This document shows, in pieces, positions 18,682-29,249 of a stretch of 64,000 bases of DNA. The notes beneath the pieces were generated by a model. It made no database searches. It worked only from the letters and a program-made list of their open reading frames with translations, and was not told where the DNA came from. The stretch is from Hyphomonadaceae bacterium BRH_c29 (GTDB taxonomy: Bacteria > Pseudomonadota > Alphaproteobacteria > Caulobacterales > Hyphomonadaceae), in NCBI GenBank assembly GCA_000961695.1, contig LADW01000005.1, forward strand, positions 1 through 64,000. The letters run 5' to 3'. The first letter of the stretch is position 1. Each line of letters begins with the position of its first letter. Both the position numbers and the translations under genes were made by a program.

Positions 18682-19782
18682 CTAGTTGAACACCACCACT
18701 TGCCGGGCGACGGTGCCCTTATTGTCCTTCAGGTTCTGGAGGGCGCCGGTGATGCCGTCGAGGCCGATGCGGTCGGAGATCATGTCGTCGAGGTGGAGTT
18801 TGCCCTGACGGTAAAGTTCCACGAAGCGGGGGAAGTCGATCCGGAAACGGTTCGAGCCCATGATCGCGCCCTGAAGGCGTTTCTCGGTGACTAGCATTTC
18901 GATGCCGGGAATCTCGATGTTCACGCCGGGTGAGATCATGCCGATCAGGGTGGCGACGCCGCGCGGGCGCAGCATGTGATAAGCCTGTTCCGCTGTCTGC
19001 TTGAGGCCGACGCATTCGAAGGAATAGTGCACGCCGCCCTTGGTGAGCTCTTTCACGGCCTCGATCGCATTGACCTTGGACGGATTGATCACGTCAGTCG
19101 CGCCAAAGCGCACGGCCAGCTGAAGCTTCTCGTCGGAGAGGTCCACCGCGATGATCCGGCTCGCGCCCGCAATGGCTGCGCCGTTGATGGCGGAGAGGCC
19201 GACGCCGCCGCAGCCGACGACGGCAACGGTCGAGCCAGGTTCAACCTTTGCTGCATGGAAGACAGAACCGACGCCGGTGATGACGCCGCAGCCGATCAGG
19301 CAGGCCCGGTCGAGCGGCATGTCCTTGTCGATGGCGCAGAGCGCGTTCTCGTGCACCAGAATCTGCTCGGCAAAGGAGGAAAGGTTCAGGAACTGGCCGA
19401 CCTTCTCGCCCTTGATGGAGAGGCGGGGCGCCTCTGTCTGTTGTCTCTGGAATTGTTCCCGGTTGATCGTGTGGCACACGGACATATGCCCCGAGAGACA
19501 ATACTCGCAGGTGCCGCAGAAAGGGGAGAGGATGGAGATGACATGGTCGCCAGGTTTCACCGCGGAGACCATGGAGCCGACCGCTTCGACCACGCCGGCG
19601 CTCTCATGGCCGAGAATGACCGGTGTCTCTACCGGGAAGTTCGCATCCCAGAAGTGCACGTCTGAATGGCAGACACCGACGGCTTTCAGGCGGACCAGCA
19701 CTTCGCGCGGACCGGGCTTGTCGATGGTGACATCCTCGATCGACAGCGGCTGGTTGGGCGCGCGCATCACGGCAGCTTTCAT
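18682..19782 (-). CDS. Zinc-dependent alcohol dehydrogenase (MDR family)
   Basis: A 366-residue medium-chain dehydrogenase. The catalytic zinc region is VCHSDVH and LGHESAGVVE. The structural zinc site is CGTCEYCLSGHMSVC. The dinucleotide fold is VAVVGCGGVGLSAINGA, and the acidic residue in IIAVDLSDEKL indicates NAD(H). It resembles class III/long-substrate alcohol dehydrogenases that act on aromatic or medium-chain alcohols, but the substrate cannot be fixed. A strong GGAGGAAA ribosome site lies before the start. It is transcribed away from the unknown gene at 19852. Confidence 0.85.
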   Translation of the reverse strand: MKAAVMRAPNQPLSIEDVTIDKPGPREVLVRLKAVGVCHSDVHFWDANFPVETPVILGHESAGVVEAVGSMVSAVKPGDHVISILSPFCGTCEYCLSGHMSVCHTINREQFQRQQTEAPRLSIKGEKVGQFLNLSSFAEQILVHENALCAIDKDMPLDRACLIGCGVITGVGSVFHAAKVEPGSTVAVVGCGGVGLSAINGAAIAGASRIIAVDLSDEKLQLAVRFGATDVINPSKVNAIEAVKELTKGGVHYSFECVGLKQTAEQAYHMLRPRGVATLIGMISPGVNIEIPGIEMLVTEKRLQGAIMGSNRFRIDFPRFVELYRQGKLHLDDMISDRIGLDGITGALQNLKDNKGTVARQVVVFN

Positions 19783-19851
19783 GGCGATTTCCTCCGGTTC
19801 TATGTTTTGCCGGAGGATGACCGGGAAAACCGGGCTTGGCGAGTCCTGCCG

Positions 19852-20655
19852 CTAGGAGAGGGAGGGGGCGGTCAATGCGCGCCACGGCGCGGTCAGGAGG
19901 GCGCGGTCTTCGGCGGGCAGCAGGTCCGGCGCGCCGAGCGCCATGGCGGCTTCGATCAGGCAGAGCGAGGCGGCGGCCCAGGGCTCGATCAGGTGCATGT
20001 CCGGATCTTCGTCCGGCCCGTCCTCGTCAAACCAGGCATTCTCCCCGTCGATTTCGAGCGCGCTGGCGCACACGGCGTTGAACACGGCTGAAAGGCCGCG
20101 CCGGATGGGAGACACGGGGCCCGTGCCGCCGGCGCCGATAATGCCTTCCCAGTCTTCGAAAACACGTTTGTCGTCTGGCAGCTGGTCCCAGTTCTGCCAG
20201 GCCCTTGAATAGACCCGGCCGGCATCGGGGGCGCGATGTCGGGCGAGGGTTTCGGCCTCGTCTCGGGTCAGGTTGCTGCTGCGGTCGACGATCCAGGCGA
20301 CGGCCTCGCCATTGGGACCGAACAATTCATGGCTGGGCAGGCGGCGGAGGATGCGTACGGCCACGGCGCGCGTATAGTCGCCGTCGTGGTTCTGCGGGAA
20401 GTCCGCATCGATCACTTCGGCTTCCCACAATGTGCCCGGCCAGCTGGTGACGAGAATGCTGTCCAGCGAATGGTCGACCACGATCCAGGGCGCATCGCGC
20501 GTATCGTTGCGGATCTCGTCGCCCGGTTCGGCCTGCGCAAACCGCAGGTCCCGGCGTTCATCTGCAATGTAGATGAAGCCGGTCTGCCGTTTGCGGCGAA
20601 GGACTTTGAACGGGTTCGAGACCAAGGGCGGGTTACTCTGCCTCCGGTCCGGCAA
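19852..20655 (-). CDS. Hypothetical protein
   Basis: A 267-residue acidic protein I do not recognise. It has no signal peptide. It is rich in Trp and charged residues, with stretches such as WIVVDHSLDSILVTSWPGTLWEAEV and a helical C-terminal half containing DPDMHLIEPWAAASLCLIEAAMALG. The frame begins at a TTG that overlaps the end of the alkaline phosphatase gene by 23 bases; no good ribosome site or ATG is present nearby, so the start is uncertain. Codon and GC pattern fit its neighbours. Confidence 0.55.
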   Translation of the reverse strand: MPDRRQSNPPLVSNPFKVLRRKRQTGFIYIADERRDLRFAQAEPGDEIRNDTRDAPWIVVDHSLDSILVTSWPGTLWEAEVIDADFPQNHDGDYTRAVAVRILRRLPSHELFGPNGEAVAWIVDRSSNLTRDEAETLARHRAPDAGRVYSRAWQNWDQLPDDKRVFEDWEGIIGAGGTGPVSPIRRGLSAVFNAVCASALEIDGENAWFDEDGPDEDPDMHLIEPWAAASLCLIEAAMALGAPDLLPAEDRALLTAPWRALTAPSLS

Positions 20656-22222
20656 CCAGACCGCTGGCGCGGCCCATGACCTGGAAGATCTCGTGCTGTT
20701 CCATCACGCCGGAGATCAGTTCCGAACCGGGGCCGGTGGCGAAGATGGCAACATCGTCGCCGCCATGGGTTTCAGACCACATCGGGAAGAGCGACTGCTG
20801 GAGGAAGTTCTTGTCCGTCGTGTCAACGTCCGTCAGGTCCTGGCGCGTGCAATCGAAGCCCTCATCGGTCGGGCGGCAGGCGCCGGGGCCGTTCATGTAG
20901 CCGAGCGTCGTGTAAGGCTTGCCGTCGAGCGCCTTGTCCGGCGTGCCGTCCAGCGAGGTGGACGAAAGGCCGAGGATCGGATTGCCGCGCTTGGCGTAGC
21001 CGGAAATCGTCAGCGTGTGCGAATGGTCGGCGGTGACGATGATCAGTGTGTCGTCCGAATTGGTCATGTCGAGGGCGGCCTGGATCGCCTGGTCGAACTG
21101 GTCGGCTTCTTCCAGCGCGCGGGCCGCATTGCCAGCATGGTGGGCATGGTCGATGCGGCCACCTTCGACGAGCAGCACATAGCCGTCCTGATCCTGAGAC
21201 AGGCGCGTGATGGCGGCGCGGGTCATTTCAGCGATGGATGGCTCGCCGGACGGATCGCCGGCGCGGTCCAGTTCATATTCCATGTGCGAAGGTTCGAAGA
21301 GCGCGAGGATCTTGTCTTCACTGGCAAAATCTTCCGCTTCGAAGCCGGCGCGGTCGATGATGTACTTGTGGGCCGGTTTGGCCAGCCAGTCGGCGATCAG
21401 GTCGCGCTGGTCCTTGCGGTCGCTGGTTTTGCCCGGATATTCCGGGTCCTGTGTGCCGCCCGTCAGGAAGGCAGAGCGGCCACCGCCCATAGCGACTTCA
21501 AATCCGTCGCCTTCCGGCCAGTCAATGAACTGGGAGGCAATATCCGGACATGAACTTACGTCGGCGCCGGGGACGCCGACAAAGGCCTCCCAGTCGCGGT
21601 CAGGTGTTTCGGAGTAAGCGGCGCCCGGCGTTGCGTGCGTCAGGCGCGCAGTGGTGACGAGGCCGGTGGCGAGGCCCGCGCGCTCGGCAAGATCAAAGAT
21701 GGAGTCGGTGCGGTTGCCTTCAAGGCTGCCGCAATTGTCGTAAGCTGCCTTGCCGGTAATGCCGAGTGTGCGGGAATTGGTCTTCACGCCGCTCATCATG
21801 GCGGTGGCGGTGGAGGCCGAGTCAGCGATCTGGGCGTCATTGTTGTAGGTTTTGGACAGGGCCGAATAGGGCAGCTGGTCCATGGTCAGCTTGTAGGATT
21901 CCCCGTCGAGGCCGCGCTTCTGACCCGCGTATATGCGCGTTGCGGTGACCGTCGGGATGCTCATGCCGTCGCCGATGAACAGGATCACGTTCTTTGCAGG
22001 CTTCACACCGCGCGCGGCGATCTTGGCGTCAATCGTGGCCTGCGCGTCGACATAATAGGCATCGGCGGCTTGCTGGGGCATGGCGGCGTCGCGCGCCAGT
22101 GTGGCGACCGGAGACGCAACCGGCTCTGCCAAGGGCGCATCAGCGGCATTGGTTGCGGGAGTTGCCGTACAGCCTGCAAGGAACAGGGCGATGGCGGGAA
22201 GGGCGGTCAGGGTCTTGCGCAT
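20633..22222 (-). CDS. Alkaline phosphatase, lipoprotein
   Basis: A 529-residue PhoA-family alkaline phosphatase. The N-terminus has a lipoprotein signal (LFLAGC). The metal- and nucleophile-binding motifs are present: VILFIGDGMS, the catalytic serine in DSASTATAM, LLVEGGRIDHAHH for zinc/magnesium, TADHSHT, and ETHGGDDVAIFATG. It should release phosphate from monoesters in the periplasm. I saw no Pho-box in the upstream gap, but could not test this with a matrix. The downstream unknown gene overlaps its end. Confidence 0.9.
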   Translation of the reverse strand: MRKTLTALPAIALFLAGCTATPATNAADAPLAEPVASPVATLARDAAMPQQAADAYYVDAQATIDAKIAARGVKPAKNVILFIGDGMSIPTVTATRIYAGQKRGLDGESYKLTMDQLPYSALSKTYNNDAQIADSASTATAMMSGVKTNSRTLGITGKAAYDNCGSLEGNRTDSIFDLAERAGLATGLVTTARLTHATPGAAYSETPDRDWEAFVGVPGADVSSCPDIASQFIDWPEGDGFEVAMGGGRSAFLTGGTQDPEYPGKTSDRKDQRDLIADWLAKPAHKYIIDRAGFEAEDFASEDKILALFEPSHMEYELDRAGDPSGEPSIAEMTRAAITRLSQDQDGYVLLVEGGRIDHAHHAGNAARALEEADQFDQAIQAALDMTNSDDTLIIVTADHSHTLTISGYAKRGNPILGLSSTSLDGTPDKALDGKPYTTLGYMNGPGACRPTDEGFDCTRQDLTDVDTTDKNFLQQSLFPMWSETHGGDDVAIFATGPGSELISGVMEQHEIFQVMGRASGLVAGPEAE

Positions 22223-22284
22223 GTAGGCCTCCGAGAGATTCAGTATTTCAGCGTCGTAAGGTGTTTGTGTGACGGTTTTCCTCG

Positions 22285-23190
22285 TCAGTCGACTGCCACC
22301 CGTAGCTTGCGTCCGCGTTGGGCCAGCCAGACTGCGAACAGGATGACCAGGCCACCCGATGCCTGAAGCCCGGTCAGGGGCTCGTCAAACAGGCGCCACG
22401 AGACGGCTGCGGCGACCACAGGCTGTATCAGCACCAGCAGTCCGGCCACAGCGGCAGAGGTGCGGCCAAGGCCGGCAACGATCAGGGCCTGGCCTGCGAT
22501 CTGCGAGACCAGCGCCAGGAAGAGCGGCGCGCCGAAACCGGCCATGGTTTTCGGCATGAACGTCTCGCCCGTTACCAGGATGATGGCGCCCGCAACGACA
22601 ATTTCGACAAGGGTCAGCCAGAAGATGGCTTCGATCCCGCCAATCGTCCGCCGGGCGATGTTAGAGCAGAGCATGTAGCCGCTGACCAGGAAGGCAGCTC
22701 CGGCCGCAAACAGGTCTCCGGTGATATTGCCTTTGCCGTCCGCGCCGCCGCCGAGGGACAGCGCTGCTGCGCCCGCAACCGCCAGCGCGGCGGCCACGAA
22801 CCAGATCGAATGCGGCCTTTGCTTGAGGAAGAACCAGGCGCCGAAGCCGACCAGCACGTTCCCCAGGTTTACGATGAATGTCGCATTGGAGACCGTTGTG
22901 AGCGTCAGGGCGTGATGCCAGAGCGCGATGTCGCAGGCGAAAAATGTGCCCGCCATGAAGATGAACCGGTTCGGCAGACGCGGCGCGCGGCGCTCGATCA
23001 GGAAGACGAGGGCCAACAGGATCGGCAGAGCGAACACATAGCGCCAGAAGGCAATGGCCTGGGGGCCGAGTTCATCCAGCCCATACCGCAGTCCAATGGG
23101 GGCGAACCCGATGCCGACACCCCCTGCCAGAACCATCAATGGACCGGTCCATGACCGGTGGGCAGGCGGTGAAACGGATGCAACTGTCAT
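22285..23190 (-). CDS. DMT-superfamily (EamA) transporter
   Basis: A 301-residue membrane protein with about ten hydrophobic helices in two homologous halves, the EamA layout of drug/metabolite transporters. The internal repeat can be seen in the two GLRYGLDELGPQAIAFWRY-like and GRTSAAVAGLLVLIQPVVAA-like segments. The substrate is unknown; family members export amino acids or metabolites. Its ATG overlaps the stop of gluQ (ATGA), suggesting coupled translation, though no shared pathway is evident. Confidence 0.75.
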   Translation of the reverse strand: MTVASVSPPAHRSWTGPLMVLAGGVGIGFAPIGLRYGLDELGPQAIAFWRYVFALPILLALVFLIERRAPRLPNRFIFMAGTFFACDIALWHHALTLTTVSNATFIVNLGNVLVGFGAWFFLKQRPHSIWFVAAALAVAGAAALSLGGGADGKGNITGDLFAAGAAFLVSGYMLCSNIARRTIGGIEAIFWLTLVEIVVAGAIILVTGETFMPKTMAGFGAPLFLALVSQIAGQALIVAGLGRTSAAVAGLLVLIQPVVAAAVSWRLFDEPLTGLQASGGLVILFAVWLAQRGRKLRVAVD

Positions 23191-24032
23191 GAAATGCCTG
23201 TCATGCGGCGAAGGTCGTCCGGCGTCTTGCCTTCATCGCGCCATGCATGCAATCCCCTGTCGCCAGACCGTTTGGAGAGTTTCTTTCCGTCCGGGCCAAG
23301 CACCAGCGCGTGGAAGCGGTAAACCGGCTGCGGCCAGTCCATCAACGCCTGCAGCAGGGTGTGGATGGCGGTCATCTCCCTTATGTCTTCGCCGCGGATT
23401 ACATGCGTGACGCCCTGCAAGGCGTCGTCGTGACAGCAGGCTAGGTGATAGGAGGCGGGCGTCTCCTTGCGCCCCAGCACGACATCGCCGAACGGGCGTG
23501 GGTCTGCCGCGACGCTGCACGCGGTTCCGTCTGTTTCGTCGATATAGGCGAGGTGCTGATAGCGTGGCCCCAGCGCATCGCGGGCGGCGGCGAGCGACAG
23601 GCGCCAGGCATAGGCATCTCCGCGTGCGAGGCGGCTTTCTTCCTCGCTGGCGGGCAGGGGGCGGGCGGTGAAGCCTGCCTCGTCCGGATTGGCGCTTGCG
23701 GGCAGGGCGGCGGCAATCTCCCGCCGTGTGCGGAAACAGCGATAGATCAGGCCGCGCTGGCGCAGCTGTTCCAGGATGGCTTCATAATCTGCGAAATGGT
23801 CCGATTGGCGCCGGATGGGCCCGTCCCAGGCAAGGCCCAGCCATGTCAGGTCTTCCAGAATGGCTGTTTCGTATTCCGGCCGGCAGCGCGTCTGGTCGAT
23901 ATCCTCGATCCGCAACAGGACGCGGCCATTTGCAGCCTGGGCACCCTGCCAGACATGAAACGCGGAGCAGGCATGGCCAAGGTGCAGGTATCCCGTCGGG
24001 GAGGGCGCAAACCGGGTGACGAATTCCCCCAT
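23187..24032 (-). CDS. gluQ: Glutamyl-Q tRNA(Asp) synthetase
   Basis: A 281-residue truncated paralogue of glutamyl-tRNA synthetase that glutamylates queuosine at position 34 of tRNA-Asp. The class I motifs are RFAPSPTGYLHLGHA (HIGH) and DGKKLSKRSGD (KMSKS-like), and the anticodon-binding domain of GltX is missing. The zinc-binding cysteines of the E. coli enzyme appear mostly lost: only the Cys in YRCFRTR is seen where a C-x-C is expected. I start at the ATG (24032) just before the synthetase fold; an open extension reaches 24152. The DMT transporter overlaps its stop. Confidence 0.85.
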   Translation of the reverse strand: MGEFVTRFAPSPTGYLHLGHACSAFHVWQGAQAANGRVLLRIEDIDQTRCRPEYETAILEDLTWLGLAWDGPIRRQSDHFADYEAILEQLRQRGLIYRCFRTRREIAAALPASANPDEAGFTARPLPASEEESRLARGDAYAWRLSLAAARDALGPRYQHLAYIDETDGTACSVAADPRPFGDVVLGRKETPASYHLACCHDDALQGVTHVIRGEDIREMTAIHTLLQALMDWPQPVYRFHALVLGPDGKKLSKRSGDRGLHAWRDEGKTPDDLRRMTGIS

Positions 24033-24175
24033 GATGTTCCGCCTGCCTCCCGCCTGTTTCGCCCTGTCCAAAAGGCATGCTGTCCGATGCCGCTTGCCCG
24101 CGTCAACAGCGTTTTCCCTGTTGCATGGAGGGCTCAGGGACCGTATCGCCAAGAGGCTTGAGAGGTCCTTTTTTC

Positions 24176-25243
24176 ATGCCTGTGACGGACTGGCTAACCA
24201 CGGCAGAAGCCTGGACGGGTGCCCATATGCGGGAAACCCGGTATCTCGCGGCGCTTGGCGTTGTGCTGGGCGCCCTTTTGGCCGTGTTTCTCCTGATTGT
24301 TATCCTCCGCTTCGTCGTGCGCGTATTCCGCCGCCTTGGGGATCTTGGAACAGCGGGCAAACTGCGTACGGACAAGTCACCGGGCTATCGTATCGTGCTG
24401 GCGCGTCCGGCTGGTCAGGCCCGGACAGCAACGCTGAAATGGCTCGATTCCGCGCTGCAGGAGCATCTCGCCGGCTTCAATTTCGGTGCGCCCTTCAAGA
24501 TCGCGCGCATGAGCGTGCTGAAGGACGGCCTCGCCCCGCAGACCATTGCCCGCGCACGCCGTCGCATGGCCGCCTCCGATGCGGACCTGTTGGTCTGGGG
24601 CGAGCGCAAAGGCCGCAAGGAAGATGGTCTGATCCTGCACGGCCTGACACGCGGCGGCGGGCTCACTGCGTCTGAAGCCAAGCTGTTCACCCTGCGCCTG
24701 CCAGCGCGCCAGACGGCGCTGGAAGGGCAGATGCAGAAGATCGCAGCTTTCCTTCTGGCCAAACAGCTACAGCCTGCGCTCAGCAGTCCGCAGTCATTCC
24801 GTCCTGAGAAGATCAGCCAACTGGCTGAAGCGCTGTCCGGCATGCTGGATCATGATGGCCCGATGCCTCTGGCCGTTCGCAACGAGATCGAGGGCGATTT
24901 CTGCGCCTCCGCAGTTCATGTGGCGGAGGAAGCAGGGGATCTGGCCGGGCTCGACCGGGTAATTGCCCTCCGCCGGGAACATCTTACCGAAGGCGCGGTC
25001 CAGGCCGACCCGGAACGCGCGATTCAGGCGCGTATGGACATTGGCCGGGCCCTGCTGGCGCGGGCGGCGAAGAAATTCGAGCCCGAACTGATCCGGGAAG
25101 CCATCGGCTATCTCTCCCAGGTCGTCGAAGCCCTGCGCGCCGACCCGTCGATCATGCGCGCGCAGGAAGCCTCAGATGCCATGTTCAAGGCGCAGAGCCT
25201 GCTGGAAACCCGCAAGCGCTTTGCCGTGAATTTCGGGACCTGA
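24176..25243 (+). CDS. Membrane-anchored protein of unknown function
   Basis: A 355-residue protein I do not recognise. A single transmembrane segment (about residues 20-42, [20 protein letters not shown]) follows a short N-terminus, so the rest probably faces the cytoplasm. The soluble part begins with a [11 protein letters not shown] segment and a block, [19 protein letters not shown], recalling an ABC-type or TPR-linked stress protein fold. The C-terminal half is alpha-helical and TPR-like ([17 protein letters not shown]). The ATG at 24176 has GAGG ten bases upstream; the frame extends to 24077 without support. It converges with msrA. Confidence 0.55.
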   Translation: MPVTDWLTTAEAWTGAHMRETRYLAALGVVLGALLAVFLLIVILRFVVRVFRRLGDLGTAGKLRTDKSPGYRIVLARPAGQARTATLKWLDSALQEHLAGFNFGAPFKIARMSVLKDGLAPQTIARARRRMAASDADLLVWGERKGRKEDGLILHGLTRGGGLTASEAKLFTLRLPARQTALEGQMQKIAAFLLAKQLQPALSSPQSFRPEKISQLAEALSGMLDHDGPMPLAVRNEIEGDFCASAVHVAEEAGDLAGLDRVIALRREHLTEGAVQADPERAIQARMDIGRALLARAAKKFEPELIREAIGYLSQVVEALRADPSIMRAQEASDAMFKAQSLLETRKRFAVNFGT

Positions 25244-25246
25244 TCC

Positions 25247-25897
25247 CTAGACGGGCAGCCCGATGGGGCAGGAGACGCCCGTGCCGCCGATACCGCAATA
25301 ACCGGCCGGGTTCTTGGCCAGATACTGCTGGTGATAGTCCTCAGCGAAATAGATCGTGTCCAGCGGGGCGACTTCGGTCGTGATCGGGTCCTTGTGGCCT
25401 GCCTTGGCGAGGCTTGCCTCATAGGTGGCGATCATCCGGTTTGCCGTCTGCGCCTGCGCGTCGCTGGTCGTGTAGACAGCCGAGCGGTACTGCGTGCCGA
25501 TATCATTGCCCTGGCGCATGCCCTGCGTTGGGTTGTGGCTCTCCAGGAAGAGCTTCATCAGGGCTTCGAAACTCACCTGTTTCGGGTCGAAGATCACGTC
25601 CACGACTTCTGTATGGCCGGTCTGGCCAGAACAGACTTCTTCGTAGGTGGGATTGGGTGTGATGCCGCCCGCATAGCCGACCCGTGTGAGCCAGATGCCG
25701 TCCTGCTGCCAGAACTTGCGCTCGGCGCCCCAGAAGCAGCCCAGGCCGAAGACAGCGCGCTCGAAGCCTACGGGAACATCGGCCATCAGGTCGCGGCCAT
25801 TGACGAAATGGGTGGCTGCGGTGGGGAGGGGCTGGGCCCGGCCCTTCAGAGCGGTGTCCGGTGTGGGCATGGCAACAGGTTTGCGCGAGAACAGCAT
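25247..25897 (-). CDS. msrA: Peptide methionine sulfoxide reductase MsrA
   Basis: A 216-residue enzyme that reduces methionine-S-sulfoxide in oxidised proteins. The catalytic motif is [13 protein letters not shown], with the nucleophilic cysteine. Family motifs [16 protein letters not shown] and [19 protein letters not shown] follow. The C-terminal ISCPIG-type tail (GVSCPIGLP) likely supplies the resolving cysteine. The ATG at 25897 has a perfect GAAGGAGA ribosome site; the frame runs open to 26032, near tRNA-Ser. Confidence 0.95.
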   Translation of the reverse strand: MLFSRKPVAMPTPDTALKGRAQPLPTAATHFVNGRDLMADVPVGFERAVFGLGCFWGAERKFWQQDGIWLTRVGYAGGITPNPTYEEVCSGQTGHTEVVDVIFDPKQVSFEALMKLFLESHNPTQGMRQGNDIGTQYRSAVYTTSDAQAQTANRMIATYEASLAKAGHKDPITTEVAPLDTIYFAEDYHQQYLAKNPAGYCGIGGTGVSCPIGLPV

Positions 25898-26002
25898 ATT
25901 GGTCTCCTTCAGCTGCCCCATCATATGGGGCCGGGCTGCAGCAACGGCAATCACAGTCTTGCGAGGTGTCTCCCCATCAGTTAGAGCACCCGCTGCTGGA
26001 TT

Positions 26003-26092
26003 GGTGAGGTGGCCGAGTGGTCGAAGGCGCACGCCTGGAAAGTGTGTAGGCTAGCAATAGTCTCCAGGGTTCGAATCCCTGTCTCACCGCCA
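26003..26092 (+). tRNA. tRNA-Ser (anticodon GGA)
   Basis: A 90-nt class II tRNA. The acceptor GGTGAGG pairs with TCTCACC, followed by discriminator G and encoded CCA. The anticodon loop reads CTGGAAA, giving anticodon GGA (serine codons UCC/UCU). A long variable arm precedes the GGGTTCGAATCCC T-arm, as expected of tRNA-Ser. Confidence 0.95.
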
Positions 26093-26154
26093 GCCAGACC
26101 CCCGAAAAGAGAGAAGGGCATCCGCCCCCTCACACGGCATCAGGGGATTATCAT

Positions 26155-27735
<1,581 letters not shown>

Positions 27736-27851
27736 TCACACCTGCTGAGACCACAGTACAAAGATAATGTCATGTGCTGGCTGCCATGCAGAAATGAAGG
27801 GGCAGCGCTTCTGCCTTCCCTCCTGCAAGGGCGCAGCGCTTTCCTTCACGC

Positions 27852-29249
27852 CTATTCCTCACTCCATGTGCCGAGGGCCTTGTAGAGGGCGATGCTGTTC
27901 AGGTTGTTGTCGAGGTTGGCCTGAATCAGCTGCTGCTGGGCGCTGTAATATTCGCGCTGCGCATCGAGCACGGTCAGGTAGCCGTCGAGGCCGGCCCGGA
28001 ACCGTTCGCCAGAAAGCTCGAGTGTGACCTTGGTGTCCTCACTCAACTGTTCAAGCGCGCTGAGGCGGCGCCCGATGGTTTCGGAGACGGCGACAGCGTC
28101 GGCAACTTCGCGGAATGCCTGTTGGATCGTACTTTGATAAGTCGCGAGGGCTGCGTCGGCATTGGCGCGTGCCGCCTCGAGATTGCCCTGCCGCCGGCCA
28201 AAGTCGAAGATGGGCAAACGGATCCCCGGTGCGAACGTCCAGCCGCTGGATCCGTCGCCCTGGAACAGGTCGTCCAGCTCGGCACTGGCTACGCCGACAC
28301 CGCCGGTCAGCGAGATGGTCGGGAAGTAGGCGGCCCGCGCCGCGCCGATATTGGCGTTTGACGCTTTCAGCTGTGCCTCGGCTGCGCGGACATCCGGGCG
28401 ATCCAGCAACACGAGTGAGGATTGTCCGATGGGCAGGTTCTGGGCCACTGGCGCGGAGAAGAGGTCTGCCTGTTCCAGCACAGGGTCTGGCAACGGTGCG
28501 CCGACAAGCCGGCGCAGGGCATTGGCGTCGGTGCGGACCGATGCTTCGTAGCCAGCCGCCTGCGCCTGGGCCTGGGCCACAGATGCGGAGGCCCGGCGCA
28601 CGTCGAGTTCGCTGGCCGTCCCGGCCGAGAAGAGTTCCCGCGTCAGGGAGAGGCTTTCCGACTGGCTTTCTGCGGTGCTGTTGGCGAGCTTCAGGAGTTC
28701 ACGGTCGGCAGCAAGCTGCATCCAGGTCTCGGCGACCGTCCCGGCCAGAGCGATCTTTGCGGCGCGTTCACCTTCTTCGGTCGCCAGATAGGCCTGGAGC
28801 GCAGCATCGTTGAGATTCTGCAGGCGGCCAAAGAAGTCGAGTTCCCAGGCGGAGACGCCGATCTGTGCCGTCGTGCTGTCAGAAAACAAAGTCTGCCCGG
28901 TGGCGCCTGCCTCGAACGTATCACCCGTCTGGACCGTTGAGCTGAACGCGCCCTGCGGCAGGCGGCCTGAGCGGGTGATGCGCAGGTTTGCGCGTGCCGC
29001 GCGGACATTCGCTGCCGTCGCCCGGAGGTCCCGGTTTTCGGCAAGGGCCGTGCGGATCACATCCCGGAGGGCAGGGGACGTGATGACGTCCTTCCAGAGC
29101 AGTGGTTCGACCTCTGCAGTGGCGGGCGCCTCGACGGGCAGGTCAGCAGGAACGGGCAGAGGACTGCGCTGATAGTCCGGCGCGAGATTGACGCAGCCGG
29201 TCAGAGCCACGGTGCTGACGGCCATCATGGCGAATGCGGGATGTCTCAT
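27852..29249 (-). CDS. RND efflux outer-membrane lipoprotein (NodT/OprM family)
   Basis: A 465-residue TolC-type channel. The N-terminal signal has a lipobox (ALTGC). The two OEP repeats include the ISAWELDFFGRLQNLNDAA-type and PTISLTGGVGVASAELDDL-like segments that shape the beta-barrel and alpha-helical tunnel. The start overlaps the RND permease stop (ATGA) and has a GGAGA site, so the open frame extending to 29813, which runs antisense through the permease gene, is not part of the gene. This is the third gene of the pump operon and completes the tripartite machine. Confidence 0.92.
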   Translation of the reverse strand: MRHPAFAMMAVSTVALTGCVNLAPDYQRSPLPVPADLPVEAPATAEVEPLLWKDVITSPALRDVIRTALAENRDLRATAANVRAARANLRITRSGRLPQGAFSSTVQTGDTFEAGATGQTLFSDSTTAQIGVSAWELDFFGRLQNLNDAALQAYLATEEGERAAKIALAGTVAETWMQLAADRELLKLANSTAESQSESLSLTRELFSAGTASELDVRRASASVAQAQAQAAGYEASVRTDANALRRLVGAPLPDPVLEQADLFSAPVAQNLPIGQSSLVLLDRPDVRAAEAQLKASNANIGAARAAYFPTISLTGGVGVASAELDDLFQGDGSSGWTFAPGIRLPIFDFGRRQGNLEAARANADAALATYQSTIQQAFREVADAVAVSETIGRRLSALEQLSEDTKVTLELSGERFRAGLDGYLTVLDAQREYYSAQQQLIQANLDNNLNSIALYKALGTWSEE

